Below are positions 1 through 10,923 of a DNA stretch of 64,000 nucleotides, piece by piece. The stretch covers positions 1,736,001 to 1,800,000 of the forward strand of contig CM074138.1 of the NCBI GenBank assembly GCA_037178625.1, written 5' to 3'. The stretch comes from Skeletonema tropicum. Its lineage: Eukaryota > Bacillariophyta > Thalassiosirophyceae > Thalassiosirales > Thalassiosiraceae. The notes below the pieces were generated by a model. The model did no database searches. It was not told where the DNA came from and saw only the letters and a program-made list of their open reading frames with translations. The number at the start of each line of letters is the position of its first letter. Position 1 is the first letter of the stretch. Both the position numbers and the translations under genes were made by a program.

Positions 1-114
1 GCTTAGATTCAAGATTCAGAGTTGGATGTCAAGAGGAAAAAAATCATGATTAGAATCTTATGTCTTTACGTATGTGATTCTCTCTGGAGACTCACTTTCA
101 ACAATAACTTACAA

Positions 115-630
115 TCACTCTTTTCCAGGCTGGAAGGCGATAAAGGAGTTGGCGTTGTTGTTATTGTTGTTGTTGTTGCTATTGTCAACCAGGATACGAA
201 ATAAGAGGGGAAGAAGATGATGTGTTCCCTCTTGGAGTTGAACCCCTCCGGTGAAGAATTCGGTGGTTGAAAGAGTCAGCACATTATGATACCGTTGGGC
301 CCTCCGATTCTTGACTGCGTTTACCACGTCCAAATTATCCAAGGAATCAATGTAATCATACCAACAGTTGCTGATACCTTCTTTTACAAAGACGCTGCTG
401 AAGAACGGGTGGTATTGCATCCACTCACTCTTGAGGAGGTGATCAAATCGCTTCTTGACTAACCCATCGTTAAATCGCTTCTTGGTTAACTCATTGTTCG
501 ATAATTTAGGCCACAGCCGTGCGGGCCTTGTATTTACCGTAATGAAGACGGGAGATGATGTAACTGTAACTAAGTTTTGAGCTGCCAACAGAAACAGAAC
601 TATCACGACGTTCATGATAACACCTTTCAT
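115..630 (-). CDS. Small secreted protein of unknown function
   Basis: 171 residues from the ATG at 630; the frame stays open upstream to 795. I prefer 630 because the protein then begins with a clear signal peptide: MKGVIMNVVIVLFLLAAQ is hydrophobic and is followed by a small/polar TVTSS cleavage-like stretch. The mature part has two short KKRF repeats (about residues 43-65), encoded by a near-direct repeat of AATCGCTTCTT. It ends in a run of eight Asn encoded by a GTT/ATT microsatellite (complement) at about 150-180. I do not recognise a domain. The protein probably enters the secretory pathway; membrane retention through an uncleaved signal anchor is also possible. Confidence 0.55.
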   Translation of the reverse strand: MKGVIMNVVIVLFLLAAQNLVTVTSSPVFITVNTRPARLWPKLSNNELTKKRFNDGLVKKRFDHLLKSEWMQYHPFFSSVFVKEGISNCWYDYIDSLDNLDVVNAVKNRRAQRYHNVLTLSTTEFFTGGVQLQEGTHHLLPLLFRILVDNSNNNNNNNNANSFIAFQPGKE

Positions 631-1324
631 GGTTGGTGAGTTACAGGTGAGACTCGTGCCTCGGTTTTGGGGTTCACGCCCACCGACAAGTTGTGACTGG
701 TTTAATAGCTCACTTGTTGCCGTTTTATCGCCTACACAGGATGATGACCATAAATGATGATGTGTAGGAAGATCTATGACCAAACTTCCCGACAAAATAA
801 CACGTTGCTACGTTGTCAGAATTGGCAGCGAACAGAAATCAAACTCACCCCAAGAACGTTCCCAAGGCTTTTCTCGCAGCTCAGCGAACAATCAAAAAGA
901 TTGAAGCTAGAGCAAATCGAGCTGTTTAATCTGTAAATCAGCACAAGATGTACACGTTGCACAAATTGAAACTCCTTACAGGCCGTACATCGTTGCACCG
1001 GTTCTTCGTTTGTTATCACGTTGCCTATCTCAAAGCCACCTATTTCTAAGCGTTTGTCTAGATGAGGAATCGACCTCACGTCAACTGGGAGTACTAATTG
1101 CACTATTATTGGTTATTCTTTTCTACTTTCTTCAATGAGACCCATCATGGTGGATTTCCCTTCATTCCCTTCGCGGAATATTGTTGACAGCACGCTTTCA
1201 TTTACTTACCAGAAAGTACCCGTATGCTTACATATCAGTGAGTGTCCGTATATATACCTATAAATTAGGTACCCTAATTTTCCGGCTGTCACAGGTTCAC
1301 TCTTCTGTGGAATAACTTTGGATT
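631..1324. other. Intergenic, no supported gene
   Basis: Between the secreted-protein gene and the carrier gene, both on the minus strand. Short open frames exist on both strands, but none begins with a convincing ATG or shows a recognisable domain. The right end should contain the 3' UTR of the carrier gene. Confidence 0.5.
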
Positions 1325-2338
1325 CTAATCCATAAAGCCAAGCACCTTTTTAGCTACCTCAACACCCAAGAAACAAGCAGCATTCGCTGGGAAAGCTCGG
1401 ATCAAAGCAGGTCTCATTCCCTTGAACAAACCAGCGTATCCCTCCTCTTTGATCAAAGCTTTGTAAACGTCATATATTCCACTGTACTTGCCCTCCGGTG
1501 CGGTCTGAAGACGAGACTTGAGTACATCCGCAGGAATTCCAATCCCCCAACATGCCATTCCAGCAAATCCACCAGCAAAGAGCACTGCACTTAATGAGAG
1601 TTGTCCATTGCTAGGATCAATACCCTGAATTTTCATTAACTCCCTCTTGGTAAGCTCATAGGTACCAAAGTATGCGACTGTTCCAGGAATATCTCTGAGA
1701 AGTGTGGCCCCCGTCCCTTTATAGAGAGATGCCAAACCTCCCTCTTTCAACAAATTCTTGCCACAATCCACCATTCCCGAGTATTTAGCCTTCCCTCCCT
1801 TCTCAACCTCATTTGCTTGCACTTGAAGCAAACACTTAATCCTTTCACTAGGAGCCATAATAGCCGTGGTAGGGATTGCCGAAAACGCACCCGCCATACA
1901 AATCTCTCCCATGGACAGTGTATACGGCGCTGTCTTCTCTTCTTCGGTCATTCCTCTTTGTCCAAAAGCTTTCACCATACGTTGACCCATATTATACGAC
2001 CAAAAACTGACAGCAAACATTGGTGAAACTGCAGTGAGTGGAGCAGACACTCCACGATACAACCCTTTGATACCCTCATTTCTCATTGTGGTGGATAACA
2101 TGCCAATTACGGAGTTACTAGAAGCCCCTCCTGTTTGCATGCGTACCTTGACTAAATCAAGTGGATGGCCGACAAGGACGGCACATGCTCCACCGACACC
2201 TCCTGATATGAAAGATTTGAGTGCACTTTCTGATTTCTTGGCTGGTGCCTCTTCTTCGATGGCTGGTGTTGATGGTTTTGTAGGATGGGATGGTACCGCC
2301 ACGGCAGGGATGTCAGTTGTGTTGGATGTAGTTGGCAT
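1325..2338 (-). CDS. Mitochondrial carnitine/acylcarnitine carrier (SLC25A20-like)
   Basis: 337 residues in a single exon; a standard SLC25 carrier of about 300 residues plus a 40-residue Pro/Thr-rich N-terminal extension. The three tandem repeats each have a carrier signature after their first helix: PLDLVK (59-64), PSERIK (163-168) and PADVLK (269-274). The second signature, PSERIKCLLQVQ, is the variant typical of carnitine/acylcarnitine carriers and closely related plant BOU-type carriers, so I place it there rather than among ADP/ATP or phosphate carriers. Family role: exchange of acylcarnitine for carnitine, or a related substrate, across the inner mitochondrial membrane, feeding fatty acid oxidation. 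Substrate is inferred from the signature only; basic amino acid transport is an alternative within the same clade. Confidence 0.9.
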   Translation of the reverse strand: MPTTSNTTDIPAVAVPSHPTKPSTPAIEEEAPAKKSESALKSFISGGVGGACAVLVGHPLDLVKVRMQTGGASSNSVIGMLSTTMRNEGIKGLYRGVSAPLTAVSPMFAVSFWSYNMGQRMVKAFGQRGMTEEEKTAPYTLSMGEICMAGAFSAIPTTAIMAPSERIKCLLQVQANEVEKGGKAKYSGMVDCGKNLLKEGGLASLYKGTGATLLRDIPGTVAYFGTYELTKRELMKIQGIDPSNGQLSLSAVLFAGGFAGMACWGIGIPADVLKSRLQTAPEGKYSGIYDVYKALIKEEGYAGLFKGMRPALIRAFPANAACFLGVEVAKKVLGFMD

Positions 2339-2796
2339 GTTGCTTGTTGAGTGTTTGAAGTAGTAGTACTTATGTATATCTCGGTCTGCTTGGTTGTTAC
2401 TATATATGGTCTGAAATTACAATCGATTGCAACAGCGGAGTTAAAAATGAACTATTGTGAGGGTCTGAGCATCAACGAGGCTGGCTTGTGATGCAAGGTT
2501 GATACTCCTATGCGATATGCTACTGTGGGTCGATGATGTTGTTGATCAGCCCTTTCATCGACGATGGCATTTTTGATTTTTGAGATTTTTGATTTTTGAA
2601 ATCATGAAGCGAAAATGCCACTATCTTTCCCGCCATTTTCATCCCAGTATTGTAGGTAGGCGCCTGGTAGGCGCCCGATCAAAAGAGCAGAGCAACCATC
2701 CACCCTCGTGCAGAAGTAACACATATCTATTGCACCTCCAGATCAATCTCCAGGGCATCTATCGTCTCAGTTGAATCATTGCCATTAACATACAGC
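2339..2796. other. Divergent intergenic region with AT-rich imperfect palindrome
   Basis: Shared upstream region of the carrier (minus) and POP5 (plus). At 2562-2625 there is an A/T-rich stretch with four repeats of GATTTTTGA-type sequence, bounded by GATGGCATTTT and an almost complementary AAAATGCCACTATC, so it can fold as an imperfect hairpin. At 2655-2675 TAGGCGCC occurs twice in tandem. Confidence 0.4.
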
Positions 2797-3390
2797 ATGG
2801 TCCGCCAAAAGAATCGGTATCTACTTGTACAGTTCGAATTCGAGCCTGATATCGTGCAGTCTTGTAATGATGTGATGGCCATCACATCATCATCATCATC
2901 AGGCAGCAAGAAGAGGAAATTGCCATCTTCTTCAGACAGCACCAGCTCAACAAGCATAGATACAATCAAATCAATACGCCAAGTAAACGCTACCGACATT
3001 TATCGTTCCCTGCAAGAAGCAATCACGCAGAATTTTGGACTCGTAGGATCATGCACATCAGATGTGCAAGTGCGGCTGTATGATCCCAAGGCCCGTCTTG
3101 CCATCATCAAGACAACACGTGACAAATATCCACAAGTGCGATCGTGTCTAACATTTTTAACAGAGATAAAGCAAGGAGTGGACTGTTTGAAAGTTGTGGC
3201 ATCGAGAATTGCCGTGAGTGGATCTGCACGTACTGCAAGAAACGCTGCATTTGATGAGGTGAAGAAGAGATTTTTTGCAAGAGATGATTTTAGTGGTGGT
3301 GAACAGTGGACGAATATGAGTAGAGAGGTGATGGAGAAGGAGTTGCAAGAATTGGAAGAGTGTTTGGATAAGATTGATTCTGGGTGTTGA
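2797..3390 (+). CDS. POP5: RNase P/MRP protein subunit POP5
   Basis: 197 residues from the ATG at 2797; an in-frame ATG six codons upstream (2779) is less likely because the family begins exactly at MVR(x)K(x)RYLL, and here the protein reads MVRQKNRYLLVQ. A low-complexity Ser/Lys insert follows (about residues 31-50). Then comes the conserved Rpp14/Pop5 core, with an alpha segment around DIYRSLQEAITQNFG, a beta segment around VRLYDPKARLAIIKT and RVRSCLTFLT-like RSCLTFL. The C terminus (about 150-197) is a charged helix, longer than in yeast. Family role: a protein subunit of nuclear RNase P and RNase MRP, acting in 5' maturation of tRNA and in rRNA processing. Confidence 0.88.
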   Translation: MVRQKNRYLLVQFEFEPDIVQSCNDVMAITSSSSSGSKKRKLPSSSDSTSSTSIDTIKSIRQVNATDIYRSLQEAITQNFGLVGSCTSDVQVRLYDPKARLAIIKTTRDKYPQVRSCLTFLTEIKQGVDCLKVVASRIAVSGSARTARNAAFDEVKKRFFARDDFSGGEQWTNMSREVMEKELQELEECLDKIDSGC

Positions 3391-3941
3391 GAGGGGTTGT
3401 TGTGTATTGTGTATCAGGAACATTAGGTACACGTTGATTTTAAGGTATAGATTCTTCCCCAGCGCAGCTGCTCTGACTCAATAACTTATTGCACCCGTGA
3501 CGATTGATGCTGCAGACCTGAGTTATTTGCAGTACAGTTTACCATCTCCCTAACATCATAGTACCATTGCTCTTATTTTCATATCGTGTCTCATCCTCAA
3601 TCCTCTTCATGAGTGTGATTTGTGTGCACTCGGTGTCCAATCGCGGAGATTTTGGTAGTAGTTCCTACGTAGTATTTTGTACAAATGGAAATTTCGGCTC
3701 ATTTCGGCTTCCCCCTTCAAGATTTCCCAGATTTCCACCCCACGCCTGCCGGCAGCTTGCTACAACATAGGTACCAGTTCTTTCAGCAGCTATAACCAAA
3801 GGCACCTGCCACCATTGCTTCAAAGTCTCAAGTGGTCATTAGAGCTGCTCCAGTGCGATAGATCGCTCTGGATTGCAGTAAATAATTGTTTGGGTGCAAA
3901 GGCACAACACTAAGATTGGGCACTCATTACACAAAGCCAAA
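3391..3941. other. Intergenic, no supported gene
   Basis: POP5 3' flank and upstream region of the plastid DprA-like gene. The short frames here have no domain or convincing start. I see no repeat or RNA gene. Confidence 0.45.
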
Positions 3942-4922
3942 ATGATTCGATCCCTTTTTTGGATTGCTTTGCTTCGGTACTGTTTTGCTTTTGGTCCTTC
4001 CTTTACACCGTCTGGAAGAAGCTCGTGCAGATACAATGGAGATGTGACAAGCGCATTTTCTACCGTTGCGGTGCCATCAACTCTTATGCACAGCTCGTCA
4101 GTGTTCAGAAGGAAGCAGCGTAGAGGGACAATCTTGAACGCTTCAAATAATAAAGATAGTGACATATCTGAAGATCTTCAGACTGATAACATTGAAACAA
4201 CAAACATGGAAATCAACGCCAAAGGGGACGGTGTCGGTGGATCCAGTAAAGAAGAAAAGTTGGGTCTGGAGAGGGAGACTGCCGTGGTTGGGGATCCACA
4301 AGTGGCTCAAATGGAAACTATGAATATAACCAAAGTTCTGACAGAATTACAAGCAATTCAATCGCAGGGGCCGAAGAAGTATTGTATTTTGGGGACTAGG
4401 CATTGTTCATTTTTACATCAACAAATTGTGGAGATGTTGTGAGTATAATTCATATGATACAAAAGTTTGTGCTGAAGATGTTTTTTCAAAACGAGTCAGT
4501 TTCACTAACATACATCATGTTCTGCCTTGCTCTTCTTCTCATTACAACGAACCAGAGCATATGCATTAGTATTATCGGGAAATCATATCTACACTTCAGG
4601 TGCAGCAGGAACCAACGCCGCAGCAATCCGAGGAGCTCTCCGGGCATTCCAACCCCAACTCCTCACAGTAGTTCTCCCCCAAAGCATGTCAAAACAAACA
4701 CCCGAGTCTCAGGAGTTATTACAAGATGTCACAAACTTGATTACAATGCCTCAAAATGATGCGATGCCATTGGATGTCGCAAGTAGGATATGCAACTCTC
4801 ATTTGTTGAGTGAGACGGATCATTTGATTAGCTTTGCATTTCATGAGAGTAATACTGTGTTGGAGGCAGCAGAAGAGGCGAAAAAATTGGAAATGTTGGT
4901 TACTCTATTGTATCTTGATTGA
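3942..4922 (+). CDS. Plastid-targeted DprA/Smf-like Rossmann protein, cyanobacterial type
   Basis: Two exons, 3942..4438 and 4556..4922, with a 117-bp intron (GTGAGT donor; acceptor CCAG at 4552-4555); 287 residues. The start at 3942 is chosen because it gives a signal peptide followed by CFAF^GPSF, the AF-type cleavage motif of diatom plastid presequences. After an acidic linker (about 60-130) the conserved part reads ITKVLTELQAIQSQGPKKY..ILGTRHCSFLHQQIVEML, and across the splice AYALVLSGNHIYTSGAAGTN, then LLTVVLPQSMSKQ. That matches the short cyanobacterial proteins annotated as DNA recombination-mediator protein A. The GTRH and SGAAGTN loops resemble the nucleotide/DNA-binding Rossmann core of DprA. 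DNA binding in the plastid is inference; a LOG-like nucleotide-binding role is an alternative. Confidence 0.75.
4439..4555 (+). other. Spliceosomal intron of the plastid DprA-like gene
   Basis: 117 bp, GTGAGT...CCAG. Removing it joins EML to AYALVLSGN in frame (a split Leu codon), which restores the conserved block. The unspliced frame meets a stop at once (TGA at 4440). Confidence 0.85.
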
Positions 4923-5478
4923 AGAGGTGCGTTTTTAGGGACATTAGGGAGATGATGAAATAGTGTGCGTGATTGCGAGCCTTCAACGTTGAAGGTTCAC
5001 ACACGACGAAGTGGATGTAAATTATTTAAGAAGCAACTGGAGATTGATCTTTCCCCTCTCGTCTGCTAAAGACATGAAAGAATTTGTTGCACAGACAAGG
5101 TGGCAATTCAACTCATCTTGCGTAATTTGATATCCAACTCTGCGAAGACTTGAGAGAAACTAGTATTGAAATGATGTAACAAACACGACTTAGGACTTTT
5201 CATTATTATTTCACTATACCCATGCATAGTGAAATAAAGAGAGCAAAGTTGAAGATCTTCTTTGGTCTATATACCGATTTTATTGCTGTTTCCGGTATAT
5301 CAGCCCTGACGAATGATAATTGACAGTCTATGTATCTCTCACTGTTTCTCACTCTAACAAAATAATAAATTAAGAAGGAGCAAAGTATATCTAATGCCCC
5401 AACAAAAAGGTTGCTGCCTAAAGTTTGGACAGCATTCTAAGCCACTCATACTGAGCGAATATCCAAGTAGTATACCCT
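4923..5478. other. Convergent intergenic region
   Basis: 3' flanks of the DprA-like gene (plus) and the Rab11 gene (minus). AT-rich, with no supported ORF, RNA gene or repeat; TTCACTATACCCATGCATAG-type inverted bases at 5211-5235 could form a small hairpin (TTTCACTAT / ATAGTGAAA). Confidence 0.4.
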
Positions 5479-6189
5479 CTATTGTCCTCCTCCTCCACCA
5501 CCAGCACAGCATCCCTTCCTCTGCTGCATCTGCCCAGGACCATCCTGCGGAGAAGCGGACAGTGAAATAGTCTGCCCCCTCGCCGGCTGTGCTCCTCCCG
5601 CCCCAGCTCCACCAGCACCCCCCTTCGTGTCCCCACCACCCTGCGCCTTCAACTGTTTCTTGGTCTGTGTCTTATAAATCTCTTGCAAAATTCTCTGAAA
5701 CGCCGTATCAACGCCCGTAGCATCCAACGCACTCGTCTCAATAAAGGCCAACCCATTCTTCCTCGCAAACGACCTCCCATCCCTTACAAACACCGTGCGC
5801 TGTTCGTGCAAATCCATCTTATTCCCCACCAACATAATTAAACAATCCTTTTCCGCATTCTCCTCCACCTCCTTGAGCCACATGGGCACATGATTAAACG
5901 AGTTACGGTCCGTCACATCATACACCAACAGTGCGCCCACCGCTCCCCGATAATAACTCGATGCGATGGACCGATAGCGCTCTTGTCCGGCGGTATCCCA
6001 AATTTGTGCCTTGACTAATTTATCATCTTCGATTTGGACTGTCTTGGTGGCGAATTCGACCCCGATGGTGGATTTGGAATCCTTGTTGAATTCGTTTTTT
6101 GTGAAGCGGAATACTAGGTTGGATTTGCCTACGCCGGAGTCGCCGAGGAGGACTATTTTGAAGATGAAGTCGTAGGATTCAGAGTCCAT
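5479..6189 (-). CDS. Rab11-family small GTPase
   Basis: 236 residues from the ATG at 6189; an in-frame ATG seven codons upstream is ignored because [16 protein letters not shown] is the usual Rab start. All G motifs are present: GDSGVGKS (16-23, P-loop), the effector region [11 protein letters not shown] (40-50), [10 protein letters not shown] (64-73), GNKMD (122-126) and ETSALD (151-156). [19 protein letters not shown] and [11 protein letters not shown] match Rab11/RabA rather than Rab1 or Rab8. Family role: recycling-endosome, trans-Golgi and cleavage-plane membrane traffic. The hypervariable tail is Gly/Gln rich and has a CC pair for geranylgeranylation, followed by AGGGGGGQ, so the cysteines are eight residues from the end instead of the usual zero to four. 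Confidence 0.9.
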   Translation of the reverse strand: MDSESYDFIFKIVLLGDSGVGKSNLVFRFTKNEFNKDSKSTIGVEFATKTVQIEDDKLVKAQIWDTAGQERYRSIASSYYRGAVGALLVYDVTDRNSFNHVPMWLKEVEENAEKDCLIMLVGNKMDLHEQRTVFVRDGRSFARKNGLAFIETSALDATGVDTAFQRILQEIYKTQTKKQLKAQGGGDTKGGAGGAGAGGAQPARGQTISLSASPQDGPGQMQQRKGCCAGGGGGGQ

Positions 6190-6687
6190 TGTTGTTAGTT
6201 GTTTACACACTATCTTCCAGTGCTACAATACTATCGTACCAAAAGAGCGCTGAAGCCGATACTACGGGGCTCGGGGCTGGTATCGTTCCTGTTTTTGAAA
6301 TCTGCTCTTATCTGCGATATCTTCATTTTCACTCACATCTCACATCATCAACCAACACTCTTCCGGTCATTTTGCCGTCAGGTTCGCTACGAAAGACAGG
6401 ATGCCCCCTCGGAGAAACCACTTTTCGGAATACATCCTCATTTAAGAATCATACCCCTTCATTTAATAAAATCATTTAAAAGAGGTGATGATTTATTTAC
6501 TCCATCTATGATATCACTCTAGAGGGTGAACTTTAGGAGTTGTACGCGAAAACGGTATGCGGGGACATGTTGGTCATGTGCTTTTCGTCCAAGAGACCCC
6601 GCTTGGAGTCTGAATCGCCCGTCAAAAAGCACCCGCTTCCAGCCGCAGCCCGCGCGCGGCTTGCTTCTTCAAAAAAATGAAACAACC
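6190..6687. promoter_or_regulatory. Bidirectional promoter region between Rab11 and a mitochondrial protein gene
   Basis: About 500 bp between divergent start codons. The plus-strand frame from 6526 is open into the next gene, but its first 54 residues are unlike a presequence, so I treat it as 5' UTR. No specific binding motif is assigned. Confidence 0.35.
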
Positions 6688-7811
6688 ATGATGGCCTCCT
6701 CCAAAGCTCTCAGGCTTGCTGCTCTCTCCTCAAGAGGGCATGCACCAAGTGGTGCTGCAGCTGCCTTGCCTATATCCGCTTCAAATTATTTTTCATCTGT
6801 ACCGTCCATCGCTGCATCTCAAAACACTTTGAACCAAAAAAGAACACATCATTTCAACGCTTCGCCCTCCTCCACACAATTTTTTTCGAGTGCTCAATGG
6901 AATGGTTGCAATCTGATAAATACGTCTCTCCGCAACTCTTATAACAACTCAATTCTGAATAACAGTGGTAACAATGAGGCCCGGTGGTTCTCATCCAAAT
7001 CAGAAAATGAAGAAGATCAAGCTTTATCAGATGCACAACAAACACCTGTCGATGAAGAAGCAACCACCACTGCAAGCGGTACATCCCAACACAGCACCTG
7101 GGTAGAATTCCAAAAATCAATTTCCGTTAGTGGATTTGAAACGGGCCAAACGGTCCGCGAGCAAACGTTTGGAAAAAAGAGTCGTGGTGGTAAAATTGAT
7201 CGAAAGAGGAAGGAGCGGGAGGCAGAGTTGGAGGCTGCGCTGAGGGGAGCGGATAATACTCAGGTGAGTTAGCTGTGCAGAACAATGTATCAGTATGGTG
7301 CATTCGCAGTTGAAATCTTGATATGTACTGCGTTATATTTCCTTTGAATATTTGCTGATCCATTCCATTCTACACACTTGAACACTTGATAATAACCTAT
7401 TGTTCACATCATCAACTTCTATCAACAACACAGCTCAAAGGAGGGGAATTCCCAGCACTACGATACTCCGACGAAGAAACCGAACGTCTCCTCGCCCAAG
7501 CCTACGCCGCCATCCCCCCACGCGCCGGAAAACGTGGCACACGCAACCTCAAACGTCAAAAACGCCGATGGGAAATCAAACGACAATACGATGCCACGAA
7601 GAAGCAAGAGCGTATGGCGGAGCATGAACGTCGCATGGCGAAACGTCATGAGATTTCACAGGCAATGTATAATATTAGGATTGATGCGGTGGATATTCGA
7701 GAGAAGGAGCAGGCGTATCAGATGGGTGTTATGAATAGATGGGCGGGTATGAATGGGCACGCTGCTGCTTCGGGAAATGATGAGGGTGGTGTTGCGAAAA
7801 TGGAGACATGA
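6688..7811 (+). CDS. Basic, probably mitochondrial protein of unknown function
   Basis: Two exons, 6688..7263 and 7434..7811, with a 170-bp intron (GTGAGT to ACACAG, phase 0); 317 residues. The start MMASSKALRLAALSSRG has the Arg/Ala/Ser-rich, acid-free look of a mitochondrial presequence, and RWFSS at about 93-97 looks like a processing site. The rest is very basic and helical: KSRGGKIDRKRKEREAELEA just before the splice, and KRGTRNLKRQKRRWEIKRQ followed by a long charged helix after it. I do not recognise the family. A mitoribosomal or RNA-binding role would fit composition and targeting but is inference. The frame is open upstream to 6526, so a longer N terminus is possible. Confidence 0.6.
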
Positions 7812-8074
7812 AACAGTTTTAGATGAAAAAATGGTTATGTCTCGGTTGAATAAAACAATGCTGAATCAAAAGAAATAATGGCTTGAATGGGAGGCTGGAA
7901 AGTTACACGATGATCGAAACTAGCAAACCATCTGAACACTCATTAATCTATTGCATTTGCCTTTATTTCAAACTTTTGGCACTACAATAGGTTGAAACAC
8001 AAAATCGGTCTTTTCTTTTACACAATGTATACAGATACAGAATTCTATGTTATCTTGACGCAGCATATACATGT

Positions 8075-9672
8075 CTATCCTTGAGCGCACATCGATTCAT
8101 AAATCAATGGTGACCACTTGCGAGCATCCAATGCAGCACTCTTCAATGTCTTGACAATGTCAACATTACAGTCCCAGAATGATTTACTTGAATATGGCAA
8201 GGAGTGCTTCTTGCAAAGCGATCTAATCAATGGCTCCGTCTTTCGTAGGTGCTGACGACCTATACGAGGGTAGAGATGATGCAACGTTTGGAACTGAAGT
8301 CCGCCATGAAACCAATCGAGGTAAGTGGGACAAGCCACATCCAACGATGAAATGACATTACGAGAGAAAAAGTCACCCCCATACTTGGCAACACCCTCCT
8401 TGTCGGGAGAGTCAAAAATGGGTTGAGAAAAATGAGATAGAGTGATTTGCACATTGAGTAATCCTGCCACGGCATGGCTGAGAAGGACAAAGGCTACAAA
8501 CTCCATCCAAGATGGGAGCTGCAATGCCAATGTTGGCATCCAGCAAAAGAATCCCAATAGAGCCATCAAATCCAACGTGTTCCTACCCTTGTGTCCATCA
8601 TTAGAGTGTGACAAGAATAAAACCGACTGAATGTAAAGGTTCCACCTTGCAAATGCCATGATAGGGTAATACCAAACATGCTGATACGGCACAAAAATAT
8701 TCCTCGCTGCCCAATCAAACTCCATCACACGACCATGATACTTATTAAACAGACTCTCAAACATCTTCTTATGCAGTGCAAACACTGGCAAATGCGCAAT
8801 ATCCGGATCACAATCCACCGTATTGGGCACAGCATGATGAACATTGTGCGTAGCCTTCCACCACGCTACCGATATCCCATTGAAAAAAGTTACAAGTGCA
8901 CCCAAATTGACGACATCAATGTGATCCCGTGCATGTGTTCGTGCACTCATGTGACCACAATCATGCCCGACAAAGGCAAATTGTTGCCAGAATATTCCCA
9001 ATACTACCGCACCCAACATGTGGGCTGCAACTGACTCTTCCTTTAACACCAACCATAACACACAACTAAATAAACTCATTACCCACATGATCTTTTGTAC
9101 ATAAAACCACGGGGAGACATGAAAGTATCCCAATTTATCAAAATGCTCCCCCAATTCACGAAAATCTTGCACCAATTGGGATGGTGGCGGTGCATCCACG
9201 ACTGTTCCAATTACTAGGTGGGGTAACTTCGTTTTGAGGACCCAGTCGTCATGAAAGGCACGGAGTTCGTCTGTGGCGTCCATGCCGGCGAAGCGGTAGA
9301 TGGTTTGTTCTCCTCCGGGGTGATGGGATACCTGTTGTGTTGGAGAGAGATTTTAAATTAGTGTGGAGTGAATGAATGAATTGTTTGTGAGAAAGAAAAC
9401 AATGACACTGAAGGGAGTCAACAGCGATTGCAGGTAGAATTACTCACCCATTTGGAAACATCCAACACTTGATTGTTATAAATAAGCCATGCATCATCCT
9501 TTTTATTATGTCTCGCAACTTCTTCTACTGTATATTGACCACTCTGGCGAGAAATTGAGTGCGGCAGTTGCTTATTGGATGAATCTGGATCTGTTGGCAA
9601 CGCTGACTCAGACGAAACGGATCTCTGGAGGACAATGACATCGTCTTCTGATTCGGGAATATGAGGCGGCAT
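8075..9672 (-). CDS. Front-end fatty acid/sphingolipid desaturase with N-terminal cytochrome b5
   Basis: Two exons, 9448..9672 and 8075..9331, with a 116-bp intron (9332..9447, GTGAGT..ACAG); 493 residues. An N-terminal Ser/Asp-rich stretch leads into a cytochrome b5 domain (about 48-120) whose haem motif HHPGG (78-82) is created right after the splice. The membrane desaturase domain has the three histidine boxes HDCGH (198-202), HNVHH (237-241) and QTLHH (423-427). Gln in the third box together with the b5 domain marks the front-end group (delta-4/5/6 acyl and delta-8 sphingolipid desaturases). HNVHHAVPNTVDCDPDIAHL resembles the delta-8 sphingolipid enzymes, but regioselectivity cannot be read from sequence. 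Acts in the ER membrane with electrons from its own b5 domain. Confidence 0.9.
9332..9447 (-). other. Intron of the desaturase gene
   Basis: 116 bp, phase 0. Its removal joins LDVSKW to VSHHPGGEQT and completes the cytochrome b5 haem motif, so the splice is well supported. Confidence 0.85.
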
Positions 9673-10923
9673 GATGTAGCCGTGTGTAGCTTGTATTATT
9701 AGGTGCTGCGATAGTCGGACTGGGCTCTCTGTCAAACACAATACCAACGCTTTCGCCCGGTTTGTTGTGTTGGCTTTGTTATTGCGCTGGGCGCTGGGCG
9801 TTGATGGTGCGGCGCGTTGGTGAGCAAGAAAGCAAATAAATCAAGGCAAGGCTGTGTTTTCTTTTTTTCGAAGAACGAATCGCATCGGCACTAACTGTCT
9901 CATCAAATCAGCGGAATCAGTTCAAATCACGCGCTGTTTGTGACAGTTTTAGTCCCGATATTTTCCCGCCACTTTGACATTCAATGACGTAGGAATCAAT
10001 AGAGAAAACAACGCGTCACCACGCAACGCCAAATTCCGCGAAGCGACGGCACTCCCACTCCACAATATGGTATTTTTCTGCACCAGAACACCACGACTAC
10101 TCTGCCTCCGCCGTCTCCACCCTTGCCACTAACTAACGAACTAAACGTGAAAGCATCTATCCCCCCTAACCATGATCTTTTGCCTTACCATCGTTACGGT
10201 GGTCTACATCCACAAGACCATCAAGGATAACATAAATTGCGGCAGGGACATTGAGGGTGACTCCAAGACAGAATTACTCGGGCTAGTCAGAGACTTGTCA
10301 TCGTTTCAATTAGACTCGCAACAGAATGCCTTGACAGGTTAACATAGGGGAAACTTCAAGCCCTCGCATGGTATATCCCTTCATCATGCTGAGAAAGGAA
10401 CCGGCCATTATTTTTGGCAGGAACTGGTAAATTACCACAATTTACGACCAAAAACTAGAACGGCCTACTCTGGTGCTGGGACACCGGAAAAGTGTCCAAA
10501 CTGTGTTGTGGAGGTGGTGAAAATAAGACTCCATCCTGTGACTGGCTCCGACGTTAACTCTAACGTTGCTGGGCGACCTCAAAAGACATAACTTCGATAT
10601 CTTTTTATCGAATTCTGCGGGACGGGTATGTGCGTGCTGGTGCTGGAGATGCTGTGGTTCAATTATGAATCTGGTGTTAATATTCCATCTTATGGGTCGT
10701 GTGGTAAGATTTTAGTTGGGTCAAAAGGTGTTACTTTGCTACTTTACTTCAGACATGCAAGCTTCTTCATTGGTGAATGGATAGTGTTCGCGAGTGTGGT
10801 AAAAAGTGGCTGGATATGTGAACAACATATTCAGCATGCTAAGTAATACTCTTGTTGTAACATAAAAATTCTATGAGTTTAAATAATGATATTGTAAAAA
10901 TTTGCAAACGTGACTGTTACACA
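9673..10923. other. Long intergenic region with one possible small ORF
   Basis: About 1.25 kb between the desaturase start and the 3' end of the EF-hand gene. Apart from the small ORF at 10172 I see no supported gene. Frames at 10628-10846 lack any family resemblance. Confidence 0.4.
10172..10342 (+). CDS. Possible 56-residue ORF with hydrophobic N terminus
   Basis: ATG at 10172 in the context AACCATGAT, stop TAA at 10340. The first 12 residues (MIFCLTIVTVVY) are hydrophobic, the rest is polar. Not recognised. It sits about 500 bp upstream of the divergently oriented desaturase start and may be chance. Confidence 0.2.
   Translation: MIFCLTIVTVVYIHKTIKDNINCGRDIEGDSKTELLGLVRDLSSFQLDSQQNALTG

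Noticed and set aside
816..1103. Minus-strand 95-codon open frame
   Set aside because: It begins with GTG rather than ATG, has no domain, and lies outside the expected exon structure of its neighbours.
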